DNA of 64,000 nt from NCBI GenBank assembly GCA_020639135.1, contig JACKHE010000003.1:248001-312000 (forward strand). Direction: 5' to 3'. Source of the stretch: Phycisphaeraceae bacterium. Lineage in GTDB: Bacteria > Planctomycetota > Phycisphaerae > Phycisphaerales > UBA1924. Made by a program: the position numbers and the translations under genes. Each line of letters starts with the position of its first letter. The first letter of the stretch is position 1. Positions 26,329 to 35,688 of this stretch are shown piece by piece. The notes under the pieces were generated by a model. It ran no database searches. It saw nothing but the letters and a program-made list of their open reading frames with translations, and was not told where the DNA came from.

Positions 26329-26756
26329 GCGCGCCGCTCGGGCCAACGCGCAAGGGGTTCACGCTGCTCGAGTCGATCATCGCGCTGTCGATGATCGGCG
26401 CCGTCGCAGGCGCGTGCCTCCAGGTGCGCGTCCAGAGCCTCGCAGGGAGGCAGCGCCTCACCGCCAGGCAGACGACCGACCGAGGCGTCGAGACGATCCT
26501 GCGACTGGCGCAGTCGGGCCTGCTCGATGACGCTGTCGCCGAGCAGGACGAGTCGGGCGTCGTCCGGCGCCTGTCGTGGACCGGCGAGCACCTCGGCGAG
26601 CCGTTCACCTGCCAGCGCAACCTGATCGAGATGCCCAATCCCCTCGCCACGTCGGCCAACCCGTCGATCGCGCCGACCGTGACGCTGTGGCGATGGCAAG
26701 TCGAATACCGCGGCGAGACCTCCGGGATGCTCACCCCGGCGAGGGCGACGCCGTGA
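26325..26756 (+). CDS. GspI-like minor pseudopilin
   Basis: The product has 143 residues, starting at an ATG that overlaps the gspD stop. The leader PTRKG is followed by FTLLESIIALSMIGAVAGACLQ, a prepilin helix with Glu at +5. Its size, and its position before a GspJ-like and a GspK gene, match the usual I-J-K order. The soluble domain is short and has no diagnostic motif, so the I assignment rests on context. Confidence 0.8.
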   Translation: MSAPLGPTRKGFTLLESIIALSMIGAVAGACLQVRVQSLAGRQRLTARQTTDRGVETILRLAQSGLLDDAVAEQDESGVVRRLSWTGEHLGEPFTCQRNLIEMPNPLATSANPSIAPTVTLWRWQVEYRGETSGMLTPARATP

Positions 26757-27466
26757 GACGCGACCGCGGCATGACGCTGCTGGAGGTCCTGATCGCGACG
26801 ACGATCCTCGCGTCGCTGACGGTGATCGTGGCGACGCTTTGGGCGCAGACGAGGCAGTGGACCGAGGAGACGCGGACGCACGACACGGCGCTGCGCCTCC
26901 AGCGGGCACTGGACCTGCTCGATGCGCAGTGGAGCGGGCGCCTGACGAACGCGACGCTCCCCACGGGCGAGCCCGGCGCCGCGGTGGTTGACGGCGACCG
27001 TCTCGAGTTCACCACCACCGAGAGCGCGCTCTTCCCGGGCTGGCCGCTGGTCCGGGCGGCGTACACCGCTGTCGGCGAATCGCCCTTGCCCGGCGCCCCG
27101 GTCGAATGGCGGCTCGTGTACGAGGAGACCAGGCTCGGCACGACGAGCGACCCGGACTTCTCATCCGAAGATCCGAAGGTCGATCCCGTCAACCGCCGCA
27201 CCGAATCGCTCGCGACGCTCACCGGGCGCCCGAGGTGGTCGGCGGCGCTGAGCGATGCGCAGCTCACCGAGTGGGAATCGGCGCACGGCGTCTCGGCGGG
27301 CGAGTCGCGGCCGCAGGGCGCGAGACGGTGGATCGACCTGACGGACGGCGCGGACAGCGCGTGGGTTGGCGTCGAGCGCGCGGTGAACCCCGACGCGGTC
27401 CGGCTCGATGGCGAGACCAGGGAAGGAGGGTTCCGATGGGCGCTCGTCGGCCGGCCTTTGCGCTGA
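26753..27466 (+). CDS. GspJ-like minor pseudopilin
   Basis: A GTG at 26753 overlaps the preceding stop (GTGA) and gives a short leader MRRDRG before MTLLEVLIATTILASLTVI, with Gly at -1 and Glu at +5. An ATG at 26771 is Met +1 of the mature protein and would leave no leader, so the GTG is preferred. The product is 237 residues, with a long soluble domain as in GspJ/PilW. It overlaps gspK by 31 bp. Confidence 0.82.
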   Translation: MRRDRGMTLLEVLIATTILASLTVIVATLWAQTRQWTEETRTHDTALRLQRALDLLDAQWSGRLTNATLPTGEPGAAVVDGDRLEFTTTESALFPGWPLVRAAYTAVGESPLPGAPVEWRLVYEETRLGTTSDPDFSSEDPKVDPVNRRTESLATLTGRPRWSAALSDAQLTEWESAHGVSAGESRPQGARRWIDLTDGADSAWVGVERAVNPDAVRLDGETREGGFRWALVGRPLR

Positions 27467-28521
27467 TGCTCGTCATCAGCGCTTGCGCGATGATCTTCGC
27501 GCTGGCGATCTCCGGCGCGGTGGCGCTGCGCTCGGCGACCATCGAGGCCTCGTCGATGCACGAGCGCGCCGCGCTCGAGCGCGAGGCGCGCAGCGCGATG
27601 GCCGTCGCGCTCGCGGGGCTGACCAACTCCGCCGAGAGCGCCGGCGACTCGATCTCCACCAGCGCTGAGACCGGCCCGGGCGCTGACAGCACGCCCACGA
27701 GCGCCGAGGAGCTCGACCTGCCGCCCTTCCCCTCGGGGCTGCCATTCGAGTTCGGCGGCGGCAACGACGAGGGCGATCAGGGCTCGAGCGGTTCCGACAG
27801 CGACTCCGGATCCACGAGCAAGAAGCAGCAGTCCCCCAAGGGCGCCTTCGCCGCGCTCCGCGCCGCGGGCCTGCCGTCGGCGCCACTGACCATCGAGGTG
27901 GGCGGCGCCGAGTTCCGCGTCACCGTCGAGGATGCGCAGGGCGGGCTGGACCTCAACCGCGCTGACGAGCAGCGGCTGATCGACTACTTCCAGCTCGTCG
28001 GCGTCGGCTCCTCCACCGCCGTGGAGATCGCCCAGCAGATCGTGGACTGGCGCGACGAGGACGATTTCCTCAGGCCTCACGGCGCCGAGCGCGACGACTA
28101 CCGGCGCGCCAATATCGAGATCCGAAACGCGCCATTCCAGAGTGTCGAAGAGCTCCGGTACCTGCCCGCGATGACGCCGGAGATCTTCAATCTGGTCCGA
28201 GACGACCTCTGCGTGGGCGGCGACGGCCGGACGTACATCGGCGCCAGCGAGGCCGCCCTCGCCTCCGTGCCCGGCATCAGCGCCTCGGCGGTTCGGTCGA
28301 TCCGATCGGCGGCGGCCACCGGCGTCCCGGTCGAGTCCTCACAGCTCCGCGACCTGCTGGGCCTGGCCGCCGACACCGCCGGGCCCTCGCTCCGCACCAG
28401 CCCCTCCGGGAGTCTCCGGATCACGGTGGAACCGCTGAGCCGCCCGGGCGTCCGCCTCGTGGGCGAGGCCGCCGTTTCCGACCGCTGGGGTGTCCGCATT
28501 GGGGCGGTGTCACTCCGATGA
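27436..28521 (+). CDS. gspK: Minor pseudopilin GspK
   Basis: A 361-residue protein with GGAGG 7 bases before the ATG at 27436, inside the end of the previous gene. Its N-terminal helix (ARRPA|FALMLVISACAMIFAL) lacks the Glu at +5, as is normal for GspK. A low-complexity Ser/Asp/Gly segment (~85-135) precedes the diagnostic region LDLNRADEQRL, IVDWRDEDDFLRPHGAE, PFQSVEEL and the helix-hairpin SVPGISASAV. GspK caps the pseudopilus tip with GspI and GspJ. Confidence 0.9.
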   Translation: MGARRPAFALMLVISACAMIFALAISGAVALRSATIEASSMHERAALEREARSAMAVALAGLTNSAESAGDSISTSAETGPGADSTPTSAEELDLPPFPSGLPFEFGGGNDEGDQGSSGSDSDSGSTSKKQQSPKGAFAALRAAGLPSAPLTIEVGGAEFRVTVEDAQGGLDLNRADEQRLIDYFQLVGVGSSTAVEIAQQIVDWRDEDDFLRPHGAERDDYRRANIEIRNAPFQSVEELRYLPAMTPEIFNLVRDDLCVGGDGRTYIGASEAALASVPGISASAVRSIRSAAATGVPVESSQLRDLLGLAADTAGPSLRTSPSGSLRITVEPLSRPGVRLVGEAAVSDRWGVRIGAVSLR

Positions 28522-28605
28522 ACGATGATGGATAGGGTATGTGCAGACGAGAAACCGGGAATCGCCCGGGCCGACCCGATGATTCCTGACTGAGCGAACA
28601 CCACC

Positions 28606-29865
28606 TTGCGACTCCGCGCCGGCACAACCATCAGCCTGGTCATCCACGAGGGCGATCTGACCTGCGCTGTCGTGCGCTTCGGCGCCGAGCTCAGCCACCC
28701 CAGACCAGCCGTGCTCTGCGCCGACACCATCGAGGGATTCCTCGAGCTCACCTCGGCGCAGCAACGATCGAAGTTCGAGTCAATCCGCGCGATCGCCGGC
28801 GACCGCGCCAGGGTCGTGCTCACCGTCCCCTCCGACTGGTGTGCGATGCACCCGATCGCATTGACCTGCGCTCAGTGGGAAGGCGCCCGGGACGAGATCA
28901 TCCGATCGGTTGACCGGCTGCTCCCGCTGACCCCCGACGACGCCGGAGTCGGGCTGCTGGACTTGCACGGCGCCGACTCGAATCCCGGCGATGCGCCGAG
29001 ATCCGGGATGCTCGTCGGCGCGGAGCGATCGCGCCTGGAGCCCTGGACGAGCGCGATCGCGTCGGCGCTCGATCACCCGATCTCGAGCGTGCGCAGCGCC
29101 GCGATGTCGGCGCTGGGGCTGGGCCTGCAGCACGACGAGCGGGCCGTGGTCGTCGAGCCCGACGGCTCGGCGATGACGCTGCGCTGGGGCAGGGTCGTCA
29201 GCGTGGGCGAGCTGCTCACCGAACAGGGTGAGGCCGGATCCAGAACGATCACCCTGAGCAACGATCCGGATGACCCGGCGGGCGGCCCCGGCGCGCTGGC
29301 GATCGCCTCGGCGCTGGCCGACGTCGTGGCGCCGGCGTCCTTCAGGCCGATCTCCGGGAAAGCCTCGGCGCCCGAGCGGCGCTGGGCGGCGCCGGCCCTG
29401 TGCGCGCTGCTGGCGATCGCGCTGCTCATCTTCGCCTCGTACGTCGGGGATCGGCGGTATGAGCGTGCCACAGCGGCGCAGACACAGCGGCAGCGCGAGC
29501 TCGCCGACGCCCTCGACGAGACCCAGCGGCTCCGCCTGGAGACCGAACGCCTGACGCGCCTGCTCAACGAGGGTGTCGCCGCGACGATCAACCAGTGGGA
29601 GGCGATCACGCCCGCGCTGATCGAGGCCCAGGCCGCGATCCCGCCGGACGGCACGCTGCACCGGCTCGACCTCGACACCAGCGCGATCGCGCTCCGCGGC
29701 GAGGCCGGCGACGCCGGCGCGGCGCTGACCGCACTCGAGGCGTCCGATTCCTTCACCGACGCGGCCTTCACCGCGCCGGTCTCGAAGTCCACCGACAACA
29801 CCGACCTCTTCGAGCTGCGCGCCGACCGCGACCGCAGGACGAGCGGTGGGGGGGCGGGCGAATGA
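28606..29865 (+). CDS. GspL-like protein (PilM/PilN-type fusion)
   Basis: A 419-residue protein whose most upstream usable start is a TTG at 28606. The N-terminal ~250 residues resemble the actin-like cytoplasmic domain of GspL/PilM in length and pattern. A single membrane helix (WAAPALCALLAIALLIFASYV, ~265-285) is followed by a coiled-coil (~290-325, AQTQRQRELADALDETQRLR) and a ferredoxin-like periplasmic domain. This is the domain order of GspL, which recruits GspE to the inner membrane. Position between gspK and a GspM-like gene supports it; residue-level similarity is weak. Confidence 0.78.
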   Translation: MRLRAGTTISLVIHEGDLTCAVVRFGAELSHPRPAVLCADTIEGFLELTSAQQRSKFESIRAIAGDRARVVLTVPSDWCAMHPIALTCAQWEGARDEIIRSVDRLLPLTPDDAGVGLLDLHGADSNPGDAPRSGMLVGAERSRLEPWTSAIASALDHPISSVRSAAMSALGLGLQHDERAVVVEPDGSAMTLRWGRVVSVGELLTEQGEAGSRTITLSNDPDDPAGGPGALAIASALADVVAPASFRPISGKASAPERRWAAPALCALLAIALLIFASYVGDRRYERATAAQTQRQRELADALDETQRLRLETERLTRLLNEGVAATINQWEAITPALIEAQAAIPPDGTLHRLDLDTSAIALRGEAGDAGAALTALEASDSFTDAAFTAPVSKSTDNTDLFELRADRDRRTSGGGAGE

Positions 29866-30464
29866 GCGGCAGGGTCCAGCCGAAACAGGTCATCCTCGTC
29901 GCGATCGTCGCGGTCCTGGCCTTCCTGGTGCTGCGCGATCGCTCCGCCGGCGGCTCAGAAGCGACCGCAGCCGATTCACCCGGCGCGACGTACCGGCACG
30001 CCAACTCGGTGACACGCGGGATCGAGACACTCGTCGCCCAGCGCGACGAGTGGGCCGCGGCGGACAGCAAGGCCAGGCGGTCGTGGGCGCAGGCGCTGGC
30101 GACGATCATCCAGGCGCCGAGCGTTAACGTCGCCGAATCCTCGCTGCGCGCCTTCATCGAGGAGCAGATGCGAGTCGCCGGCCTGACGCTCAGCGTCTCC
30201 TCGCCGATGCCCCGGCGGACCCCCGTCGATGGCGAGCCGCTGCGCGTCATCGGCCTGACGCTCGATTTCGATGCGCCCAACCCCGAAGCGCTGCACGCGT
30301 TGCTCGATCGCGTCGAGAACGCCGCGGCGCCGAGGATGGTCGTGACCGATCTCGAGATCCGCGGCCCCGGCAAGTCCGGACGCGACGGGCTGCATGTCAA
30401 GATGGATGTCGTCGCGATGGCCTGGCTCGGCGAGGGCGCCGGAACAGGGGGCGCCGGTGGCTGA
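29862..30464 (+). CDS. GspM/PilO-like inner-membrane protein
   Basis: A 200-residue protein, with the ATG overlapping the previous stop. One N-terminal membrane helix (VILVAIVAVLAFLVL, ~9-23) is followed by a helical stretch and a small alpha/beta domain (~95-190) with the pattern VIGLTLDFDAPNPEALHALLDRVE. This matches the GspM/PilO layout. GspM partners GspL in the inner-membrane platform. Confidence 0.75.
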   Translation: MSGRVQPKQVILVAIVAVLAFLVLRDRSAGGSEATAADSPGATYRHANSVTRGIETLVAQRDEWAAADSKARRSWAQALATIIQAPSVNVAESSLRAFIEEQMRVAGLTLSVSSPMPRRTPVDGEPLRVIGLTLDFDAPNPEALHALLDRVENAAAPRMVVTDLEIRGPGKSGRDGLHVKMDVVAMAWLGEGAGTGGAGG

Positions 30465-31554
30465 CCGGATTCGACGAGCAGATCGTGCCGTCCAAGGGAC
30501 GCCCCTGTCGCCTGATCGCTGCGCGCCGGGCGGCGTCAGCGGACCCGACGCGATGGACTGGGCGCTCCGTGCTGCGATGGCGCTGCTGGGTGTCTCGGCG
30601 CTGTGGCTGCTCGTCGTGCTGCTCCGCCCGCTCTCCCACGGCCGGAGCCCCGAACCCGCGACCATCCCGACCATCGCCGAAATCGCCAATCACCCCGCCT
30701 CCATCGACGAGCGGCAGGCGCGGCTGGCCGCGCTGAACCGGGGCGGCAACCTCTTCGCAACCGATCGGCGCAACTGGCCGGTCATCGCGACGACAACCCA
30801 GGCCGGCGGCGAAGCGCCCGCGCCGGACCAGCCCCGTCAGGCGCAGCAGCAGCCGGTCGCGATTGCGGCGGGGGATCGGGCCCTCGGCGACCTCGAGATC
30901 ACCCGCGACGTCTCGACCGCCATCCAGAAGCGGCTGGACCTGCTCAGGCTCCGAGGCGTCTATCGAATCAACGGGCAGGCCGCCGCGATGATCGGGCAGC
31001 GCACCAACTCCGACAGCGAGACCTACCGCGTCGGCGACACCTTCGCCGACGGCGAGTGGCGACTCGAAGCCATCGACGCCGAGAGCGACCGCGTGATCCT
31101 CAGCAGGTCCGGGCAGAACTTCGAGCTGACCCTCTACGACACCGGAACGATGCGCAGCGGCGCGGCGGCGCCGCTCCCGTCGATCAGCGCGACGAACGCG
31201 CCGGGCGACGTGACGATCGATTTCACCTCGCTGGACAAGGTCGCGACGGAGCTCCGCGACGCGGGGCTGCCGCGCGATGAGATCAACGAACTGATCGCTC
31301 TCTCGCGGGAGCCGGCCGCCGACAACGCCGGGTCCCCGGACCCGGCGGTAACGGCCGACGACGGCAGGCCGAAGCCCGCGATCCCGCCGGCGATGCCCCC
31401 GGGCATGGTGCAGCTGTTCAAGGCAATGGCCGAGGGTTCGCGCGATGTCGTCGCGCCGACGCCCGAACCCAAACCCGCCGATGCAACTCCGGAGAAAGCC
31501 GCCGACAAAGCCGCGGAAGACGCGCCGAAGAAACCCGAGACCGAGAAGAAGTGA
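30457..31554 (+). CDS. GspC-like protein
   Basis: A GTG at 30457 overlaps the previous gene by 8 bp and gives 365 residues; an ATG at 30553 directly before the membrane helix is an alternative. The membrane segment WALRAAMALLGVSALWLLVVLL is near residues 34-55. Residues ~145-220 form a GspC homology-region-like fold (RLRGVYRINGQAAAMIGQ, RVGDTFADGEWRLEAID, RVILSRSGQNFELTLYD). GspC links the inner-membrane complex to the secretin. A Pro/Ala/Lys-rich tail (~310-365) ends the protein. It is the last gene of the operon and converges on the PilB-like gene with 12 bp between stops. Confidence 0.72.
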   Translation: MADRIRRADRAVQGTPLSPDRCAPGGVSGPDAMDWALRAAMALLGVSALWLLVVLLRPLSHGRSPEPATIPTIAEIANHPASIDERQARLAALNRGGNLFATDRRNWPVIATTTQAGGEAPAPDQPRQAQQQPVAIAAGDRALGDLEITRDVSTAIQKRLDLLRLRGVYRINGQAAAMIGQRTNSDSETYRVGDTFADGEWRLEAIDAESDRVILSRSGQNFELTLYDTGTMRSGAAAPLPSISATNAPGDVTIDFTSLDKVATELRDAGLPRDEINELIALSREPAADNAGSPDPAVTADDGRPKPAIPPAMPPGMVQLFKAMAEGSRDVVAPTPEPKPADATPEKAADKAAEDAPKKPETEKK

Positions 31555-31566
31555 CGCCAGCGCCGG

Positions 31567-33567
31567 TCAGTGACCGGACTCGGTGACGCGCCGGATCTCC
31601 TGCACGGTGGTCAGCTCGGCCCGCACCTTGTTCATGCCGTCCTCGCGCAGCGTGTTCATGCCGCGCTCCAGGCACATCCGACGGAACTCGGAGACGTTGG
31701 GGTTTCGCGCGATCATGTCGCGGAGCGTGTCGTCCACGACGAGCAGCTCGTAGATGCCCAGGCGCCCCGAGTACCCCGTGTTGCGGCAGTGCTCGCAGCC
31801 GGCGCCCTCGACGATCGTGTCCCGGTCGAGCCCGTGCATCTCCAGGAAGTCGCCAAGCTCCTCGATCGGCTTGATGTGCTGTTTGCAGTGCTGACAGATC
31901 CGGCGCACCAGGCGCTGGGCGAGCACGCCGTTGAGCGCGGCGCCGACCAGGAACGGCTCGATCCCGATGTTCACCAGGCGCGTGACGGAGCTCGGCGCGT
32001 CGTTGGTGTGCAGCGTCGAGAGCACGAGGTGGCCGGTCAGCGCGGCCTGCACCGCGGTGGTCGCGGTGTCCAGGTCGCGGATCTCGCCGATGAGCACGAC
32101 GTCCGGGTCCTGGCGCAGCAGCGCCTTGAGCGCCTTGGCGAAGGTCATCCCGATGCGGTCGTGCGTCTGGGTCTGCGTGACACCGTCGAGCTGGTACTCG
32201 ATCGGGTCCTCGACGGTCGAGATGTTCATCTTCTGCTTGTCCATCTGCCGCAGCGAGGCGTACAGCGTGGTCGTCTTGCCCGAGCCGGTGGGCCCGGTGA
32301 CGAGGATGATCCCGTTGGGCTCGGCGACCTGGTTGTTCCAGATCCGCAGCGTGTTCTCGTCGAGCCCCAGGTCCTCGAGCTTCACGTTGATCGAGCGCGT
32401 GTCGAGGATGCGGAGCACGATCTTCTCTCCGTGCGCCGTCGGCAGCGTGGACATGCGCAGGTCCAGCTTGCGCCCCTGGATGTTGCACCGGATGCGCCCG
32501 TCCTGGGGGAGGCGGCGCTCGGCGATGTCCAGGTTCGCCATGATCTTCAGGCGCGACGCGATCGCCGCAGCCATCGCCGCGGGCGGGTTCATCGATTCGA
32601 ACAGGATGCCGTCGATGCGGAGCCTGACCTTGATCCCGCGCTCGCCGGGCTCGATGTGGATGTCCGACGCGCCCTCCTTCGAGGCGGTCTGGAGGATGTA
32701 GTTCACGTACCGGATGACCGGCGACTCCGCCGCCTGCTTCTCGAGATCGAGCTCCTCGACCTCGTCCTCGGCGATCTGAACGTCATCCTCCTGGATGTCG
32801 CTGAGGATGTCCTCCAGGTCCATCTCCTGCTGATCGGGCTCGCCGAAAAGCTCGAGCATCCGGTGCAGGTCGCCGCGCGAGATCACCACCGGCTTGATCG
32901 ACGCAACGCCCAGCCGGCGCTTTACGTCGTCAAGCTGGAACACCTCGTCCGGCTTGATCACGCCGACGACCAGGCGGATGCCCTCCTCGCGCAGCGGCAG
33001 GATCTGCTGCTTCTTGCAGAACTTGGTCGAGAGCCGCTGGATGTGCTTGCCGCACACCGCCCGGTCGCCCAGCTCCGGGTCCAGCGCCTCGAAGGGCAGC
33101 CCCGCGAGCTCCGCGACGATCCGCTGGATCCCCACCTCGTCGGCGTCCTGATTCACCAGCACATCAACGAGCGCCGAGCCCGGCGTCTGCGCCATCACGC
33201 CCTTGGCCAGCGAGAGCTGCGCCCCCGTGATGATCTCCCGCTCCACCAGGATCGCGCCCAGGTCGCGCTTGGCGTGCGCCTGCGGCTGCTCCGGCGTGTA
33301 GATCGACGTCAGCGCATCGGGCAGACCCGCGTCCGGGTCCCGCGGCGCCTCCGGGGGCGCGCCGTGGGGATAGAACATCTCCCCGGGCGCCGGCGCCTCC
33401 GGCTCGCCGCTGTAGTCGATCGTCTCGGAGAAGGGCGACACCCCGGCGTCGTCGCCGTCCGGTTCGCGGCCGGTCGGGTCCACGAAATGCGCCTCGCTGA
33501 CACCCTCTCCCTCGTCTTCGTTGAAGCCGAGGTCGCTGAGCAGGTTGTCGATGTCGATCTTGCCCAA
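31567..33567 (-). CDS. pilB: Type IV pilus extension ATPase PilB
   Basis: A TTG at 33565-33567 with a perfect GGAGG 7 bases upstream is the best start, giving 666 residues. An acidic N-terminal extension (~1-95), then an MshEN-type domain (~95-245), precede SDIHIEPG, Walker A GPTGSGKT, Asp box TVEDPIEYQLDG, Walker B DPDVVLIGEIRD, His box GHLVLSTLHT and a tetracysteine zinc site (CQHC...CEHC). These mark a PilB/GspE-type extension ATPase. It is the distal gene of pilM-N-O-P-like-pilB, so it is the pilus ATPase rather than a second GspE. Confidence 0.94.
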   Translation of the reverse strand: MGKIDIDNLLSDLGFNEDEGEGVSEAHFVDPTGREPDGDDAGVSPFSETIDYSGEPEAPAPGEMFYPHGAPPEAPRDPDAGLPDALTSIYTPEQPQAHAKRDLGAILVEREIITGAQLSLAKGVMAQTPGSALVDVLVNQDADEVGIQRIVAELAGLPFEALDPELGDRAVCGKHIQRLSTKFCKKQQILPLREEGIRLVVGVIKPDEVFQLDDVKRRLGVASIKPVVISRGDLHRMLELFGEPDQQEMDLEDILSDIQEDDVQIAEDEVEELDLEKQAAESPVIRYVNYILQTASKEGASDIHIEPGERGIKVRLRIDGILFESMNPPAAMAAAIASRLKIMANLDIAERRLPQDGRIRCNIQGRKLDLRMSTLPTAHGEKIVLRILDTRSINVKLEDLGLDENTLRIWNNQVAEPNGIILVTGPTGSGKTTTLYASLRQMDKQKMNISTVEDPIEYQLDGVTQTQTHDRIGMTFAKALKALLRQDPDVVLIGEIRDLDTATTAVQAALTGHLVLSTLHTNDAPSSVTRLVNIGIEPFLVGAALNGVLAQRLVRRICQHCKQHIKPIEELGDFLEMHGLDRDTIVEGAGCEHCRNTGYSGRLGIYELLVVDDTLRDMIARNPNVSEFRRMCLERGMNTLREDGMNKVRAELTTVQEIRRVTESGH

Positions 33568-33586
33568 GGTTGAGCCTCCGGTCCGG

Positions 33587-34273
33587 TCACTCGCCGAGGC
33601 TGAGCGTGTACAGCTTGCCATCGACCTCCAGGTCAACGGTCCGCGAGGTGATCGACTTGACGAGGAAGAGATCCGCGACGAGGTCGCCGACGCGCACCGT
33701 CTGGCCCGAGATGCGCGCCACGGGGACGCCCCCGAGCAGCACGCTGTTGAGGTCCAGGCTCGCGTACCGGTTGGCGATCAGACGCTGGCGGTCCTCCGCG
33801 GCGCGCCGCAGCCGCGCCTCCTCGGGGCTCTCGCCCCTGGGCAGGACGGGCATGTCGTTGACCATGCGCGCCTCGCCGATCAGCTCGAAGGGGTTCTTCT
33901 GCACCTGGTTCAGCGGGACCTGCTCGACGCCCCCGCTCCGGAGGTCCGCCAGGAGCCTCTGGTCGTCACCCTTCTGGGAGCCGCCTTCGAGCGGGTAATC
34001 GATCTTGACGTTGGTGAACTGGATCTTGGCCCCGAGGCCCATCTGGCGCATCAGGTAGAGCCCGCCCCCGGCGACAAGCACGACCAGCGCCAGGAGCAGC
34101 GCCGAATCGGGGATCGGCTTCTTCCTCTCGGGAACCGCCTGGTCGATGGTGGCGCCGCCGAGCAGCTCGATGGCCACCGCCGCGGCGCTGTCGTGCTCCG
34201 GCGTGTCGTCCATCGCCCCGCCGACCATGCCCGACATCGGCTTCGCCCCGGGATCGTCGTGGATCATGCTCAC
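33587..34273 (-). CDS. PilP/GspC-like inner-membrane linker
   Basis: A GTG start at 34273 overlaps the pilO stop by GTGA, giving 228 residues. A cytoplasmic N-terminus (~1-52) is followed by one membrane helix (SALLLALVVLVAGGGLYLM, ~57-75). The C-terminal ~80 residues have the GspC/PilP homology-region pattern: NSVLLGGVPVARISGQTVRVGD, LVKSITSRTVDLEVDGKLYTLSL. In pili this protein joins PilN/PilO to the PilQ secretin, which is not in the window. Confidence 0.75.
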   Translation of the reverse strand: MSMIHDDPGAKPMSGMVGGAMDDTPEHDSAAAVAIELLGGATIDQAVPERKKPIPDSALLLALVVLVAGGGLYLMRQMGLGAKIQFTNVKIDYPLEGGSQKGDDQRLLADLRSGGVEQVPLNQVQKNPFELIGEARMVNDMPVLPRGESPEEARLRRAAEDRQRLIANRYASLDLNSVLLGGVPVARISGQTVRVGDLVADLFLVKSITSRTVDLEVDGKLYTLSLGE

Positions 34274-34821
34274 GAGTCGGCCCTCCCCGGCTTGCCCTGC
34301 TCGAAGTAGATGCTGAGCGTGAACTCGGCCTCGATCATGCCGTCGATCTTGTCAGACCGCTTGATCACCATGTCGGGAAGCCGCGTGATGCGGTCCAGAC
34401 GCTCGACTTCGAGGAGGAAGGTGTAGAAGGCGTCGAAGTCGCCCTCGATCTTCATCTCCAGCGGCTGCTCCATGTACTTCGCCGCGGTGACCGGCTTGGC
34501 GGACTTGACCTTGGGCAGCTTGAGGTTGTTGCTCAGGGCGATCTGCGCCACCTGCTGGAGGATGACATCGACCTCCTTGTCGGAGGGCAGCCTCGACTCG
34601 ATCACCTGGATCTCGTTCCAGATGTCCTCGTTGATCTTCTTGAGATCCTCGGACTTGGCGGTCGCGGCGTCGAGCTTCTCGAGCATCGCCTCCTTGTGGG
34701 TGATCTCCTGGTTCGCCTGGGCGATCTCCTCGTTCTGCGCCTTGAAGACGAACCACCACGAGGCCACCGGCACCGCCAGCAGCACGAGCACGAACAGGAA
34801 CTCACGCGTGCCGAACTTCAT
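34270..34821 (-). CDS. pilO: Type IV pilus inner-membrane protein PilO
   Basis: The ATG at 34819-34821 has AGGAG upstream and gives 183 residues. The layout is a short cytoplasmic N-terminus, a membrane helix (FLFVLVLLAVPVASWWFVF, ~8-26), a coiled coil (~27-75, AQNEEIAQANQEITHKEA) and a ferredoxin-like domain with PLEMKIEGDFDAFYTFLLEVE, the usual PilO signature. It lies 1 bp after pilN. It forms heterodimers with PilN. Confidence 0.9.
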   Translation of the reverse strand: MKFGTREFLFVLVLLAVPVASWWFVFKAQNEEIAQANQEITHKEAMLEKLDAATAKSEDLKKINEDIWNEIQVIESRLPSDKEVDVILQQVAQIALSNNLKLPKVKSAKPVTAAKYMEQPLEMKIEGDFDAFYTFLLEVERLDRITRLPDMVIKRSDKIDGMIEAEFTLSIYFEQGKPGRADS

Positions 34822-34822
34822 T

Positions 34823-35626
34823 TCAGTGCTCCTTCCCGCCCTTGAGCGCGTCCGCGACCGCGTCGAGCACGCCACGCGGGCCCTCACCGATCACGTTCAG
34901 CCTCGGGGCCTTCAGCGGCTCGATCCGCCTCGCGTCCGCGTCGGCGAGCAGGTCCGCCTCCAGGCGGAACTTGACCAGGTCCTGGTCGTCGATGATTGTC
35001 GATTCGCTGTACTTCAGCTCCACGTCGCCCAGGAGCTCGCACTCCTGGAGCGCCTTGAGATACTCCGACACGTCCTGGTGCGTCGAGGCCGCGCCGATGA
35101 TCACCAGGCTCGTCTCGAACTTCGGGGGCCTGGGCTTGCTCGCCTCGGCGAGCTCCTTCGCCTCCTCGGCGGAGGGGGACCGCGTCAGGCTCCGGGGCTT
35201 CTTGCCCTTGGCCTCCTTGGCGACCGGCGCCTGCTCCTTGATGCGCTTGCTCTCGAGCGTGAACTCCAGCAGCGTCGTCTCCTCGGGCATCCGGTTGATG
35301 AACTCCGCCAGGAGGATCGAACGCGGCACGTGCTCGATCAGCGCCGTGGTCAGGCTCGCCTTCTCGACCATCTCCGCGCGCTGCGATTCGAGCACCTTCA
35401 GGATCTCGATGTCCTTCGCCGCCTGCACGTACCGCGTGTTGATCGCGTCCTGGTGCGCCTTGACCTGCGTCCACCGCTGGTTGGTCACGAAGAACGCGCC
35501 CGCAACGCCGATCATCACGATGAAGAACAGCGTCAGGCAGATCGCGCTCGTCCGCCGCTCCAGACGCTTGGCGATCACGTCGTCCGGGATGAAACTCGCG
35601 CTGCTCGGGAAGGGGTTGTCATGCAT
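34823..35626 (-). CDS. pilN: Type IV pilus inner-membrane protein PilN
   Basis: A 267-residue protein: cytoplasmic N-terminus with NPFPSS (the short PilM-binding segment of PilN is normally of the form INLLP, not obvious here), a membrane helix at ~29-50, a coiled coil (~55-100) and a periplasmic ferredoxin-like part. A charged insert (~130-165, rich in Lys, Glu and Ala) makes it longer than typical PilN. Gene order pilM-N-O is standard and is the main support. Confidence 0.85.
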   Translation of the reverse strand: MHDNPFPSSASFIPDDVIAKRLERRTSAICLTLFFIVMIGVAGAFFVTNQRWTQVKAHQDAINTRYVQAAKDIEILKVLESQRAEMVEKASLTTALIEHVPRSILLAEFINRMPEETTLLEFTLESKRIKEQAPVAKEAKGKKPRSLTRSPSAEEAKELAEASKPRPPKFETSLVIIGAASTHQDVSEYLKALQECELLGDVELKYSESTIIDDQDLVKFRLEADLLADADARRIEPLKAPRLNVIGEGPRGVLDAVADALKGGKEH

Positions 35627-35688
35627 CGCTCATTCGCTCCGATGCCGGGGCGCCCGCCCCGGCCTGGTGGTCCTTCAGACCGTTTGGT

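Noticed and set aside
22468..26346. A 1292-codon minus-strand frame across gspF and gspD
   Set aside because: Antisense shadow of clearly recognised secretion genes.
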